Source: Trichaptum fuscoviolaceum
Taxonomy: Eukaryota > Basidiomycota > Agaricomycetes > Hymenochaetales > Trichaptaceae
Reading direction: 5' to 3'
NCBI GenBank assembly: GCA_910574455.1
Contig: CAJSYZ010000001.1
Span: 3,951,424 to 4,015,423, forward strand
Length of the DNA stretch: 64,000 bases
Below the pieces are notes generated by a model. That model had not been told where the DNA came from. It did not search any database and saw only the letters and a program-made list of their open reading frames with translations. Of the stretch, positions 26,606-39,047 are shown one piece after another; positions within the stretch are counted from its first letter, which is position 1, and each line of letters opens with the position of its first letter. The position numbers and the translations under genes were made by a program.

Positions 26606-29600
26606 TCATGTACCAGACGACACCTGACTACCGGTCATTGCATAAATGACATATTTTTTGCGCTCAACTCTGATCTCCCAACTTTTGATGGCAAACTCAG
26701 TCAGAGCATTTGTTCTAACCTCTACCTTCTCCCGTCTCTTTAACCCTTCATGGACTTCAACGAGATTCCCGAGCAAGCCCCCCAGGCGCACTCGAAGAGT
26801 CTGGAGGTTGTCCCCCTCGGTGAGGTCGCATGGGGGCAAGCCCGAAAGGAAATGCTTCTTTGATGTGAGGGACAGCAAATTAGCCATTCGTAACAATATA
26901 AATATGGTTCATCACACATACCCCTTCGTCGGCCACCGCAACGACTATAGACTCGCCATCTTCGTCCTCAAGGCGGAGGGAGAAGCGGTATTTCCACTCG
27001 ACAAATTTCTGTTCCATATCATCGCACATAGTGCACGCATAACGTGTATCAGGTATCCTGTGATCTATGCGTGAGCTACTCGACAATCATATATAAAACG
27101 GATAACATACGCCTTTTTACAACTTTTGCACCACCGCTGAGTGAAGTTTACTAGATCCATCGGATGGAAGTCGATAACACGAGCTTTAAGGCGAAACTTG
27201 TTCGGACATTTGTTACATGCACGGATCATCCGTATTGAGCTCCACGGTTGATCCGTATGTCTCGTTTTGACTAGCGTCTGATCGTTGGTAATCTTCTCAT
27301 GAACAAAACTGGACGAAGAGGCGAGAGGTGGCGGTATGTTCCTGTACTCTTTGGCGGCCTTGCATATTATTTGGCCAGACGAGAAAGCTGCTTTCCGACT
27401 GAGAAAATCATTAAGTCTTGGATCTACCATTCGATCTAAAAGGAAACTTACTCCAAGAAACCCTGGACGTCTGGCGTATTATTCCGCATACTCACCTTTT
27501 GGATGTTGGATTCCGCATGCTTCGTGTGGCCTTTAAGGCCTCCATCATGGTCGGCAGATATTCTGACTTCCCCAAACTTATATGTGGCGCCATCCTCAAG
27601 GTTCCGTATATCATCCGGGTTTCCCCAATAAACGATGCGAAAGACAGGTTCTCCATTCAGACGGCGTTTCAGGCTTTCCGATTTGTACTGTGAGATATGC
27701 TCATTGTCCGTGTAGTCGGTGATATACAGGTCCGTAGCTTCCTTCGCACTCGTTTGAAAAGATCGATAAAGCAACTAGAGATTCAACTTAGAACATGTAT
27801 TTCATGATGTGAAGAGTTCCGCAGCACTCACCTCAGCGATGAACGTATGGCACCCAGGGCCAGAAACATCCGACACAAGGGATATGGAGTCATTTCCTTG
27901 GTGGCTGCTATCATTCAATTCGAACGGGTGTTCTTCTGCATACGTTTTTCTCCTTCTGCTCTGCATCATCAGTCACTTTTCAGAAGAGGACGAAGCAAAT
28001 ATTCTTACTCCAGAAGGGCCCGCAAGTACAGATTCTCCTCCTCTTCATCGAGGGAGAGCTCTCTCAGCTCCACGGCGTAGAGATCCAATTCAATATTTCC
28101 GTTAGCTGACAATTTCAGCCGCACGTTTTTCAAGGCCCAATAAGTGCCAACTTTCATCTGCTCGAGCACCTCTGCATGCACTTTAGATGTATAGGCGCTT
28201 ACTGCCCACTGGCCAAAAGGACCTTGCGTACTGCGTGAACTGTGCGGAGTGAAGTCTGAGAATAAGATGAAAGTATCTTGCTCGTCTCTGTTGGACCGCA
28301 TCACAACCTGTGAGACAGTAAGTTAAAGGTTGAATAGAATATACTCGTCTGTAATGCATTACCTCAACTGTGGCGTTGAAAAAGACGTTTGGGTCCATAT
28401 CACCAATAAGCGCGTGCTTGCGGCCCTTGCGGGTATAGTCTTGGATCTGAATTGCACCTTTATCTTGCTCCTCTTGTATAGCTCGCCACCACTCGCCTAA
28501 ATTAACAAAGTACGTGATTTCTTTCCCCTTCGCCATGTGGAAAGGGTTGAAGGCCAAACTAAGGCCAGCAGTAGGATTGCGAGCTGATATAATCGCCTCA
28601 TCCTTGTGATAGAGCTTGCCAGTTGTCGGGCTAAAAGCAACCCAGCAAAGCTTCTCTGGGTAGGTAACGCCGTTCACGTTCATCTGCCAGACGCTCAATT
28701 TGACATTCTTGAGCAAAAGGACGTGGCCCACTTCGGGCGTTGGGAGAAAGCGTTCATGATTAGCCTTCATAAAGCATGTAACCTTGAATCCGGAACCGCT
28801 TTGGAAGTTCGAAGGATCGATGAGGGTTATCGATATGCTCACATCTGTCACGACAAGAGGTAAGTTTCTCTGGCTCCAAGGGTACAAACAAATACGAACC
28901 AGATGAACGAGTTGGTTTGATTGGCTCCACCTTTGCAACGACGCCAATAACTTGAGTCCAAGTATTTGCCTTGCTTTGATTAAGCTCTGAAAGTGGAGGA
29001 TAAGCACCGTTCTAGAGTAAAACATTAGTTAGTTCAAGAAATACAAGACGGATAGTTACTCACCTCTGTTATACACCCGGCTGTGCAGTCTAGAGCTGGA
29101 TTACGTTTGGGCGGTGTAGGCGGAGAGGGGGAAGCGGCACTGTTCGTGGTTGCCTTCACAAATCCTTTCTGTCTTCTTTTCTGTTCGGCCTTGGATAATT
29201 TAGCCTTCGGAATGTTTTCCGGCGCTGCAGACGTTCCGTTCGCCTTATGAGCCAGCTTAGACTGTTGCGCACTTTCGTCTACAAGTAACCGTCTTTTCTT
29301 GGACTCTCGCGCAGGGTCGTGGCGAGTATCTCTCTTCTTCCGCTTCTTCGCCCGCTGCTCGTCGACTATCGGAGGGTTGTTCGCAGAAGAGCAGTCAGAT
29401 TCATCTATTTCCATAGGATGAATATCCTTCTCCAGACTCGGTCGCCCTTGCATACTATTTGCGCCATTGTTTTCCGCTTCGTCCTCATCTCCAAACGATA
29501 GCGTAGGCTCAACAAGAGCATGATCGGCAAGTTGAGGCGTTTTGGGAGCCGGAGTAGATGCAGGTGTTGTGCCTACCTCAGAGGCAGGCCTTTCGCATTT

Positions 29601-30152
29601 TGTGGTTGGAGGTGGTGGAGACGAGGCCAATTCCAAACGATCCTCGACATCAATCGATTCTGCTCTTGAGGATGGACATGGGGTTGAGAACCAATCTTTT
29701 TCGTGGGTTTCTTCTGACTCCGGAGCTAACAAAGCCATGTTTAAGAAATATCACGGCAAACAGAATTCGGGTTACTTACCTTGCCACAAGTCAACCAGCT
29801 CATCGTCCCCGAACGAGATAGCCGCACCCGCTTGAAAGAGAAGGATGAAGGGTAGATGCTTGGGCGCAGACGTTTTCCACTCCTTACGTTTAGCACCCTT
29901 CAACCATATCTTGAGCTTCTGCTGACTGCGAATTTCGAGCTGCTGATATCCCGGACAAGAAATGGTAATCTTGAGTTGAGTTCCGACATCCGACCTCACA
30001 ATGAACTGCCGACTGCTCGGTAGCTTATATTCAACAAAGACGATACCAGAGATCCAGCCAGGCTCATCGTCTGTTAAGGCATCCTCAATATCTGCCCACC
30101 GCCTTTCCTTTGTGGAATCACGAATAATGGACAGGGCACGCCCTCTCTCCAT
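26606..30152 (-). CDS. POT1: POT1-like telomere single-strand binding protein with N-terminal extension
   Basis: Shelterin-type protein binding the telomeric G-overhang. Exon 1 (30152 to ~29780) encodes ~125 residues with beta-rich texture (GWISGIVFVEYKLPSSRQFI) not in human POT1; splicing to the next exon is clean (WQ-APESEE). Then comes a ~225-residue acidic/basic linker with an NLS-like AKKRKKRDTRHDPARESKKR. The canonical telomeric OB1 follows: YPPLSELNQSKANTWTQVIG, VSISITLIDPSNF and GHVLLLKNVKLSVWQ. Further OB segments follow, and a C-terminal zinc-binding region with CNKC, WCKSCKK and YACTMCDDMEQKFVEWKYRF resembles both POT1 OB3 and the RPA1 zinc ribbon. Spliced length is roughly 950-1,000 residues. 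Exon borders are not all resolved. Confidence 0.83.
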
Positions 30153-30637
30153 TTCCCTTGATTGTTAGACTTTCCAAAATGGTGAGGCTATTACAGCGCA
30201 GTAACGACTTTGTAATTTGCAAAAGAAAGATAGATAAAGAGAGCAAAGATGTAGAGGCAGAAAGAAGGAATTAGTTTATAGTGGTTCCGCGCCGCGGAGA
30301 AGTTGAACGGACGTGACATAACTTGAACGTGATCGTGACATGCGCGACTCAGCCCGCGTTAAGAGTCACGCTTTCGTTGACCGAGTCAGGCGCCAAATCA
30401 AGGAAATAGTGCACAGTCCATCTGCGATCAAGCTTATCTTCTTCGCGCAACTCTTTTCTGGCTTTCACTCAGGTCAAGGCGCAAGCTTAATCTTCGGCGC
30501 TACTATATTTTCCTGTGTTGCCCCACCTCTTCAAGCTCAAAAAGAGAGCGAAGACAAACGAAGAGCAATTATCTGAACTCCTGCAATCATCGGTCCCCAG
30601 CATTGGTACCCAGCTTGATCATAGGAAAGGCAAGGAA
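30153..30637. promoter_or_regulatory. Divergent intergenic region POT1 / Gfd2-like
   Basis: 485 bp. An ATG at 30340 opens 78 codons that I could not splice in frame to the next gene, so I leave it out; it may be 5' UTR or a missed first exon. Confidence 0.3.
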
Positions 30638-32461
30638 ATGCTATGGCGTACTACAGAGTCTGCGGATACCGCTCTCATACATGGAGTTGGTACGATCACG
30701 TACCTTGAAACACCCTCTGTCGATTCATCGTTTTGCTTAATCTAGGTTTAAGTATGACGACAAACGACTTTGTGAAACTGTCTTCAATGCGTTAAGTGAC
30801 GAAAAAGTCAAGAATTGCGAGATCGGTGTTGAACTGGTGCTAGGAATCCAACCCAATGGTGCTTCGTACATCCTTGCATCGCCGGAACAAATGGACAGGA
30901 TATCTTTATTGGTTCGAAGAAACATTTCCGGGTGGCCTGAACCGGCTGCGGACTACGCGTCCTTGTCGCCTCTATACTTCCGAACCCAGGCCGAGCTTGA
31001 GAAAAAAGTAAGGAGCTTACAGCAAAAGGCTCGGAAGAAGGGGAAGGGAGTAGTTAGAAACCACGAGGTTGGCCAAATCGATAATAGTCAAGCCAACAAA
31101 GCTTTCTGTCTCGGGAATTCAACAAATTTATCTCGATCCAACTTTGAGCATCAAAGGTGATTCTGTTTGCATGAGGCGCCAATTCGATACTTATCACCCG
31201 TACGAAAGGTTGCTTTGGAAGGCTATTCAAGGCTGTGTCAACTTCTCAAAATTCTGTATGCCTACAATGTACTGGCTTTCGTCCACGTCCTTGGTTAGTC
31301 TATGCATGAACACATGGAACTTCGGACCTATTCAGGAGCGAAAGCAGAATCCAAAAGTTCTTGATATGGGATGGACGCTCGTCCCATGTTTATCTTTCCG
31401 TGATGAATTTAGAGAAGAGTCTTATAAGTCCTCGCACATCATAGTACAAGAACATATAAACCTTTCGAATAGTGGCGTAAAACGCGTGGTAAGCTGTTCC
31501 GTAACTCACCAGATAGATAACTTGAGCTCATCCTTTCTCCTATCAGTCGTTCAGATTTGGGGAAAGCAAAACGAGAAAGGCTCAAGAGCTTGGCGCAAAG
31601 CTAAAGGATTACTTCGAAAGCCTCCTATGCGATCGGGTATTTCTTTTAGTTCACGACAAAGAGCGCACTGTCAATGCCTTGGCAAACCTGGGTCTGCCAA
31701 CATCTAGCTGGATCATAGGCATCTCCAAACTCGTAAGGGAAAAACGCCCTCCTCTGAAAGTTAATAAGTATGAAGGAGGTGTTACCTTCCAACCGAATGA
31801 TGGAAGGCGAGACTGGGCGAGATCACGGGCGAGATCAAGATCCCCCACTCGTTGGGGTGACTCTAGATGGCCCTCTTTGCCTCGTCGTCCATCATCGCCA
31901 CCTCGCAGGGTAGTAGAGCCCGATAACGAAGTGGAGGAAGGCGAAGAAGTCGAAGATGCTGATGACGAAGACGATGACAGTACTCCCTCGGGACCCATCG
32001 TCCATGTAATCGATCTCCAGGATCTATTCTTCGCTCTCAGCCGTGACCCGAACTGCCGAGGGACTCCTTTGCATACTATAGCGCGTAAACTGGGCATTCC
32101 GGCAAACCCAAGCTCTGTCTGCGCCGGTAACGATTGCTAGTGAGGATCTCCTTATTTTTCCTAGTGTCTCCGAGTCAACTAACGATTATGTTTCAGCTTA
32201 CTGATACGGGCGTGGATGAGCATGGCCTCCGGGAGTGCTGTGGATGAACAACGTGCCGAAAGATATTCATGCTCGCCTGACGATTCTTTAACTCTCGACA
32301 CGGCTGACGTAGGTGAACCGGAAGCCTCCGCAGATGCGGAGGTTGACATCAATGATATCGATCCCGCCACCGTGCGGAGTTCTATACGTCCAATCAAACA
32401 ACCTGGTCGCTACGTCCCTGAAGGAGACGATGAAAGTGACGATGAAGAGTGGTTCGATTAA
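30638..32461 (+). CDS. Gfd2/YDR514C-like protein with DEDDh-exonuclease fold
   Basis: Recognised from the second half: HIIVQEHINLSN, FRFGESKTRKAQELGAKLKD, DRVFLLVHDKERTVNALANL, GLPTSSWIIG, then VHVIDLQDLFFALSRDPNCR, RGTPLHTIARKLGIPA and a CAGNDCYLLIRAWMSM junction across intron ~32142-32197. This is the layout of the yeast Gfd2/YDR514C family, an RNaseH-like DEDDh fold of unclear role. An Arg/Ser-rich stretch (RSRARSRSPTRWGDSRWP) and an acidic loop interrupt the fold, and the C-terminus is Asp/Glu-rich. The usual first D-x-E and the His-x4-Asp acids are not apparent. The start is unsettled: 30638 is the first ATG in the reading frame, but an upstream exon is possible. Confidence 0.7.
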
Positions 32462-32898
32462 GCGACGAAGATTTAACAAGACATTATATGATTTACCTCC
32501 CGACCTCTTTCTAACTTAAACGCACATCGCAAGACTTGTTGTTTTTGTTTTTTGTATGTATCAAGCAGGCTTTTGTATCGTGTTCTTACACTAGAAAATC
32601 TTGTTGTACCGACCAGTTCTATAGTCAATGTACTTGTCCCTGTATGAGCTCTGTCTCCGATAAGGTTGAGGCCAAACCGAGGTCGCGTATTTATAAGTCT
32701 TGAGGGTTCGCGCGTGCCTGATTCTGAGAAGGACCACGACATTACGACCGGCATTCCTCGTCGTGAGCGAATATCTCGTGCATCAGGTCTCGCATCCATC
32801 TCATACGTCTCTAGCCTTTATTGTTCTTGACTTTTAGTCTTTGTTTCTTGTACACTGATTCGCAACTACCTGGAGTGGGACTTTTGTGAATAGCGAGG
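32462..32898. other. Intergenic region between Gfd2-like and YPT6
   Basis: 437 bp holding the 3' end of one gene and the promoter of the next, both on the + strand. A T-rich run (ttgttgtttttgttttttg) lies near 32540. Nothing else is visible. Confidence 0.35.
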
Positions 32899-33912
<1,014 letters not shown>

Positions 33913-33964
33913 TGATTTGTGGATTACAATTGCGTACACTTCAAGACGTAGATTTCATTCTGTC

Positions 33965-35373
33965 CTACCCGCGATTCATCGTGTTACCTGCGCCTCTCGG
34001 ATTCGCATCCGTATACTGGGCCCAGCGCTCATCCTCTTGTCGCTTCTCCTCCGCTTTCCCTTCGCCCTCTATCGTACCGTCCATTTCGGCGTCAATCGCC
34101 AGCTGTTCTTTCCTGGTCGGGGCGCTCGCAGACTGAGGCCTACAGATAAAAAAAAAAGTAAGCGTGAGGCAGGGTACTGAGATGGAAAGGGGCTGACCCT
34201 CCGCCGCTTATTATATTCCCTCTTCGCTGCTCCTCCTCGAGATATTGGTCAATAGACATTGACGGTAGTCTATGGTCCGGCCTGAACACTTCACTCTGCA
34301 AACGCGCACGTTCTCCGGCACCCGCGGGGAGAATAGTAAATGGACGCAACGGCTGAAAGTTTACCGATCCATCAGAGTTCCAACAGCAAGTAAACAACCC
34401 TGCTTACCTTCCCATTTACGTCTATTAGAGGCCCTTGTTGGTTCATCAATGAGCCTCGCAAAGGTGTGTCTAGTTTCCACGTGTCATCTGAGCCAGACCG
34501 AGCACCAGATGGGTCCTTCGGCTCCTCAGGAGGGGCATTGAGTAAGAGTTCAAGTTCCTGGTCAATGCTGTTGAGCTGGGCGGATGTCTGTGCCCACTGT
34601 AGCCGTAAGAGCAGTACAATAGAATCCCGCATGACTTCTTCATCCTCATCCTCTTCGTCCATGTTCGATCCCGGCAAAATAGACTCAACTAAATCATAGG
34701 TATTCGTCATATCAAGTTCGGGTAGACCTCGTCGAGCCCTAAATGCCTAACTATATGCTCAACAAAAAGGATTATATATCATGGAATTACTTACAGCAAT
34801 CTTATTTTTAATTTCCTTCTCCTTCTTAAACTGAGCAATTTTGACTTCTCTCCGCTTAGCCATGTCCGTTATATTACTGTTACTTTTCCCATATAGCTTC
34901 TTCTCGTCCTCAGGCACGACATTGTAGGCTTCGAGAAGCGAGATGAATGATCGGAGATATACCTAGAGTTGATTCTAAGTGAATGAAGGATGCTATCATA
35001 TCATTTCGTACCTGCGCTTTCTTGAGGCTCGCCATCCGCTCATCGCGATTCGTGGTTCTTGTATTGGACTCGACTTCGGCCAATATGAAAGGTACAGTCA
35101 TGAATAGCAAGTCTTTCGTCGCTACTTCCTCGATGCTCTCATTCGGACTGAATAGGTTCAGCGAGCCTACGCGAGACCACAGCATTTGAAGGTCTGCCCG
35201 GGCACCATTTATGTGTTCCTGTCCCACATCTCAGTCTCATTGCTACTTGGTTTGATATAGGTTAGGCCTACCTGTGTCTCGACCTCTATACTTGGCATTG
35301 ACGATGCTTTTGAAGCTGCCTTCAAAGCGCGTGAGTAGAGGGACCGCAGAGACAATTGTTCTTGAGCAGACAT
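33965..35373 (-). CDS. TAP42: TAP42 / alpha-4 (IGBP1) PP2A-regulatory protein
   Basis: All-helical TOR-pathway protein that binds free PP2A-type catalytic subunits. Seen: MSAQEQLSLRSLYSRALKAA at the start, VATKDLLFMTVPFILAEVES, RRGLPELDMTN in the middle, then an acidic loop (DEEDEDEEVMRDSIVLLLRL) and the family end motif DQYLEEEQRRGNIISGGGPQ, joined across the last intron (~34129-34189). The start at 35373 is the first ATG of the conserved N-terminus. Exon count is about five. The C-terminal stretch EEKRQEDERWAQYTDANPRG also matches the family. Divergent from APC15 across 119 bp. Confidence 0.93.
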
Positions 35374-35492
35374 GATGGTAAGAGCAAAGCCAGATCTGTG
35401 CTGGAATCCAATTGGCACGCGAACGTCGCGTCATGATTGTCGCGTCCCAGTCGCGTCTTTTGCCGAGCAATCCTTCTTGTCCTCCGACCATC
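35374..35492. promoter_or_regulatory. Divergent promoter TAP42 / APC15
   Basis: 119 bp between the chosen start codons. If the upstream in-frame ATG at 35433 is used for APC15, only ~60 bp remain. Confidence 0.3.
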
Positions 35493-36086
35493 ATGTCTAC
35501 AGTTACACCAACGCTTCTCCCTCGACAACCAGCCTTTCCTCTGCTTCTCCCTTCAGTCCCCAAGCCTCACCCTACGCCATTACCTCCAAACTCGGATGAA
35601 CGGCCTGGGCATCTTAATGACAGGCGGAACCTTCGCAATGAATTTGACGATTTAAGCGACGAAGAAGATGAAGTGGAGGGCCAGGTATTCTCTCCCTAGC
35701 CTTTATTCGATATATTACTCATATTCTCATATAGTGGAAGGACTCAATACAAATGCGTGGCTATAACTCACTTCATGTAATCGGCCGGTTGCGAACAAGG
35801 CAAGAGGAGAAAGTTGACGTGAGTCTTTGATCGCTATTCTTTCTCTAATAATCTAACCATCAAACTATAGCAAGCAGAGTCAGATTCGGAAGATGAAGGC
35901 TCGGGCCACTCTGGAGAACATATGTCAAATGACAATGACGGAGAGAACGGTTCGGATCAGGATTTAGAGCAGGACTTGGATGCGACTATGGAAGATCTGG
36001 ATGAGGCAGAGGGAAGGACCGAACAGTTCAGCCCGGACAGCGTAGAACAAGAACTTGAAGAAGACGATGAAGAGCCTGAAATATAA
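35493..36086 (+). CDS. APC15: APC15/Mnd2-like anaphase-promoting complex subunit
   Basis: Three exons (35493-35684, 35735-35818, 35871-36086) give 163 residues. The start MSTVTPTLLPRQP closely mirrors the MSTLFPSLLPR start of vertebrate APC15. A conserved tryptophan (WKDSIQMRGY) follows after the first intron, and the rest is Asp/Glu-rich, as in APC15/Mnd2, which counters Mad2-Cdc20 inhibition of APC/C. An ATG 20 codons upstream (35433) is also in frame; I prefer 35493 because the homology begins there. Acidic tails are poorly conserved, so the assignment rests mainly on the first 15 residues and the Trp. Stop codons of this gene and MTHFR are only 85 bp apart. Confidence 0.6.
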
Positions 36087-36171
36087 TCCTCCGTGTGATG
36101 TTTTATTAATGTATCCTCAGGATGTATCGGTATGATTGTAACATTACATTTTCCTTCATCTGCTCTGCATC

Positions 36172-38554
36172 TCATTTCTGATCATCATCAAGCAAAAATG
36201 CCCATAACCGGGAAGCGTCTTTGAAATCATGGTGCACGACGCTAACAAGCCATCGCTCTTGTCGAATGGACTCTAAAAACTTGCGTTCCTCGGAGTCTGG
36301 AGGGTAGTATAACGACCAATTCTCCCAGATTGAAAATGCCTCGTCCTATAGCAAGTCAGTTGGTACATGTCTACGAGAATGCCCTGGAAAGGCTCACCTT
36401 CCACGAAAGAAAAGAATTCTTCTCAATAATGGTTGACTGAGCAATATCTTGACCGGGGAAGACGCCCCATGTCACGGCATTCCTTCCACCATCCGGGACA
36501 TTTGTTCTGAAATCACCCTGAAGCCAGTCATTGCATTGTCAACAGTGTAGCGCACTAAGGCAGACATACCTGAGCATTCGCTGCGAAGAAGTCAACCCAT
36601 CCGCATCCGTCGTTCCTTATTCTCTCGTCCAACGCCTCCACGTCCTTCTTCTCCGCGAAGAACTCCACGAAGCCCTTCTGGAATACATACCCGCCCGCGG
36701 GTCCCCAGCCGAAGACCTCATCAGCAGAGTCAATGCCGTCAACAGCCGGCTGCGAGAATACAGTCCACCATCCGCGGCGAGTGAGGCGTTCAAGATGTGA
36801 GATGATACTTAGCGACTCGGGAGAAAGGGTCGAGGGCGAGAACGGCGTAGAGGTGATTTTGGCGTGAAGATGCGAGAGGAAGAGGTCTGTAAGATTTGAG
36901 ACAGACTTTGGGTTGCCCCACCGCGCGACGGCCTCTGCTCTCTGAAAACACAGGATCAGACAAAGCTTGGTGAAGTGGGACAGCAGCTAACTAACCGTCA
37001 TCCCAAGACCGGCATTCCAAGGATCAGACTGCATGCCGAAAGCCGGACTCTTGAAGTCACCAAACCTTCCGTTGGGGAACTCATCCCAGGTTGACGCATG
37101 ATTAACCTCGCCCTTTCCAGGTTCCGTGACGGGGGCCAGCGCATCATGCTTAAGAGTATCTGTTACATTCTGTGTTGCATCATGTGCATCAATGAGTAGC
37201 TCTTGCGGTGCCAGGCTTTGTGTCGGTGCTTCTTTCGTTTCCTATGCGTACTTTTTAGCAGGGAGGGTGGATGGATAGGTCGGACATACCGCAATGAGTT
37301 TGTTGGTTGACTTCGGAGTACCCCGGACCCATTGCAGATTCTCAAGGATCTTCCGTACGCTACGCTCCAGATTCAATGTGCAAAAGTGTACACCTTGAAC
37401 ATCGCCCTCGGATACTAATCGCTTGACCATTTCTGTCGCAAGCTGAATGCCGAAATCTTTGATGTCTTGGTCATTGTTCTACGTTCAGAAGGTATAAGTA
37501 GGGAATATGTGCCCTTTAGAATTGTGACGCATACCCGCAGAGGCTCTATAGAAACTTGAAGCTGTGGAGGGATCTTCGTTCCACATAATTTGGTTAAGCG
37601 GTGGAAGGATGCATAACTCTGAAGAGGCATGATTCCTGGTATTACTGGCACGGTTACGCCTGGAAGGAGATTAAAAATAGAGTCTCATTTGATTTGTTCG
37701 TGATGGCCTACCCTTTGAACGGACTCTTTTTAACCAAGAGAGGAATCCATCCACGTCATAGAACAGCTGCGTAACGATGAATTCCGCACCAGCATCGATT
37801 TTTGCCTTCAGGTGGTCCAGTTCAGTTTCTTCCTTTATATCAGCGTCCGGATGCCCATCGGGATATGCTGAAGACACAGCCATCTCAGAATGAAATACTC
37901 TTGGAACATATGAACGTGACTCACCGGCCACGCCCACACAGAAACTATCCGCGAACTCAGGCGTTGACTTTATATATCTCACAAGATCGATGGCATGTGT
38001 AAACCGAGGATCTGTTGGAATCCAGTACTCTTCGCCTCTCGGAGGGTCTTCATCATTGTCTCAGCAGCCTGCGTTGACATGAAGTAGCGGTATGAGACCT
38101 TACCTCCTCGAAGAGCTAAGATATTCTGGATCCCCCTCTCTTTTGCTCTCTAAGGATAGACATTCAAGCCGGCATCAGAGAGAGTACGCCGTCAAGTGCT
38201 CACCCGCAAAGCGTCATCCACCATACCCTGCTCCATGTTCGTGCAAGTCAGATGCAAGACTGTATCTACGCCATATTCTGACTGCGACAGCTCGGCCAAG
38301 TCCAAGCTCCTTTCTTTCGTCGAGCCTCCTGCACCCCACGTCACGCTGACGGCGATCGGGTCCAACTCAGCCATGCGCGCAATGCGCGCGATGAGATTTG
38401 CAAAGCCCTGGACACAAACACCATTAATCGCTTCGAGTCAGATGCGGAGGAAGTAATTGAGTATATGCACTTCATCTGTCCGTGGCGGGAAGAACTCGAG
38501 GGTGAAGAACGGGTGTGGCGACCGCCGTGCTTTGATCTTGTCTGTGAGCTTCAT
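36172..38554 (-). CDS. MTHFR: Methylenetetrahydrofolate reductase
   Basis: FAD enzyme reducing 5,10-methylene-THF to 5-methyl-THF for methionine synthesis. Catalytic barrel: FFTLEFFPPRTDEGFANLIA, VSVTWGAGGSTKERSLDLAE, LHLTCTNMEQGMVDDAL, LALRGDPPRGEEYW, KAKIDAGAEFIVTQLFYDVD and VIPGIMPLQSY. Regulatory half: WDEFPNGRFGDFKSPAFG, FGWGPAGGYVFQKGFVEFF and VTWGVFPGQDIAQSTIIEKN. Both halves are present, so this is the full eukaryotic form. Fungi usually carry two paralogues (yeast MET12/MET13); the start MKLTDKIK and the regulatory half look nearer MET13, but I do not insist. The start at 38554 is the only ATG before the conserved barrel. About nine exons. Confidence 0.95.
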
Positions 38555-39047
38555 GGTCAACCATAAAAGTTGTTAGAACTTTGGAACATAAAGCTGAGAG
38601 ACGAGTTCGAACCTTTTAGCGAAGGGTATGCCGTTTACCTGTATGGCAAAATGGCGGCGGCGTCAATCGTTCTTCCCGCACGTGGCATTCAAATATTACA
38701 TAAATAATGGTACACAGCCACCGCTGCAGTGGCATGAAATCGCGTGCGCGTATCGGATTGCATGCATAGTCGCAGAGTTACATCGACAGAGAAACACATA
38801 CGAAAAGTACAAAAGCTTCTAGCAGTGTGCGTATATACGCATAAAGAAAACCTCCTGGGATACTTTTATATCAAATTCAATAAATTAGCGTCCAAGTGAT
38901 TAGTAGTCGAATAGTATGCCAGTCATGGGTCCGGGTCCATTAGCATAAACATTTACATCCAGAAAACAAAGAGTAAGTGAGGCTAATTCGAAGAATGAGC
39001 AGATAGACATTATGCGATATGACGAGTTACTGACTGGTGTTGATCAT
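38555..39047. other. Intergenic region upstream of MTHFR
   Basis: 493 bp between the MTHFR start and the creC stop, both on the minus strand; expected to hold the MTHFR promoter. No repeat or ORF with coding character was seen. Confidence 0.35.

Noticed and set aside
30340..30576. First exon of the Gfd2-like gene starting at ATG 30340
   Set aside because: I could not join it in frame to the downstream coding sequence by any plausible intron; kept only as a note in the gene entry.
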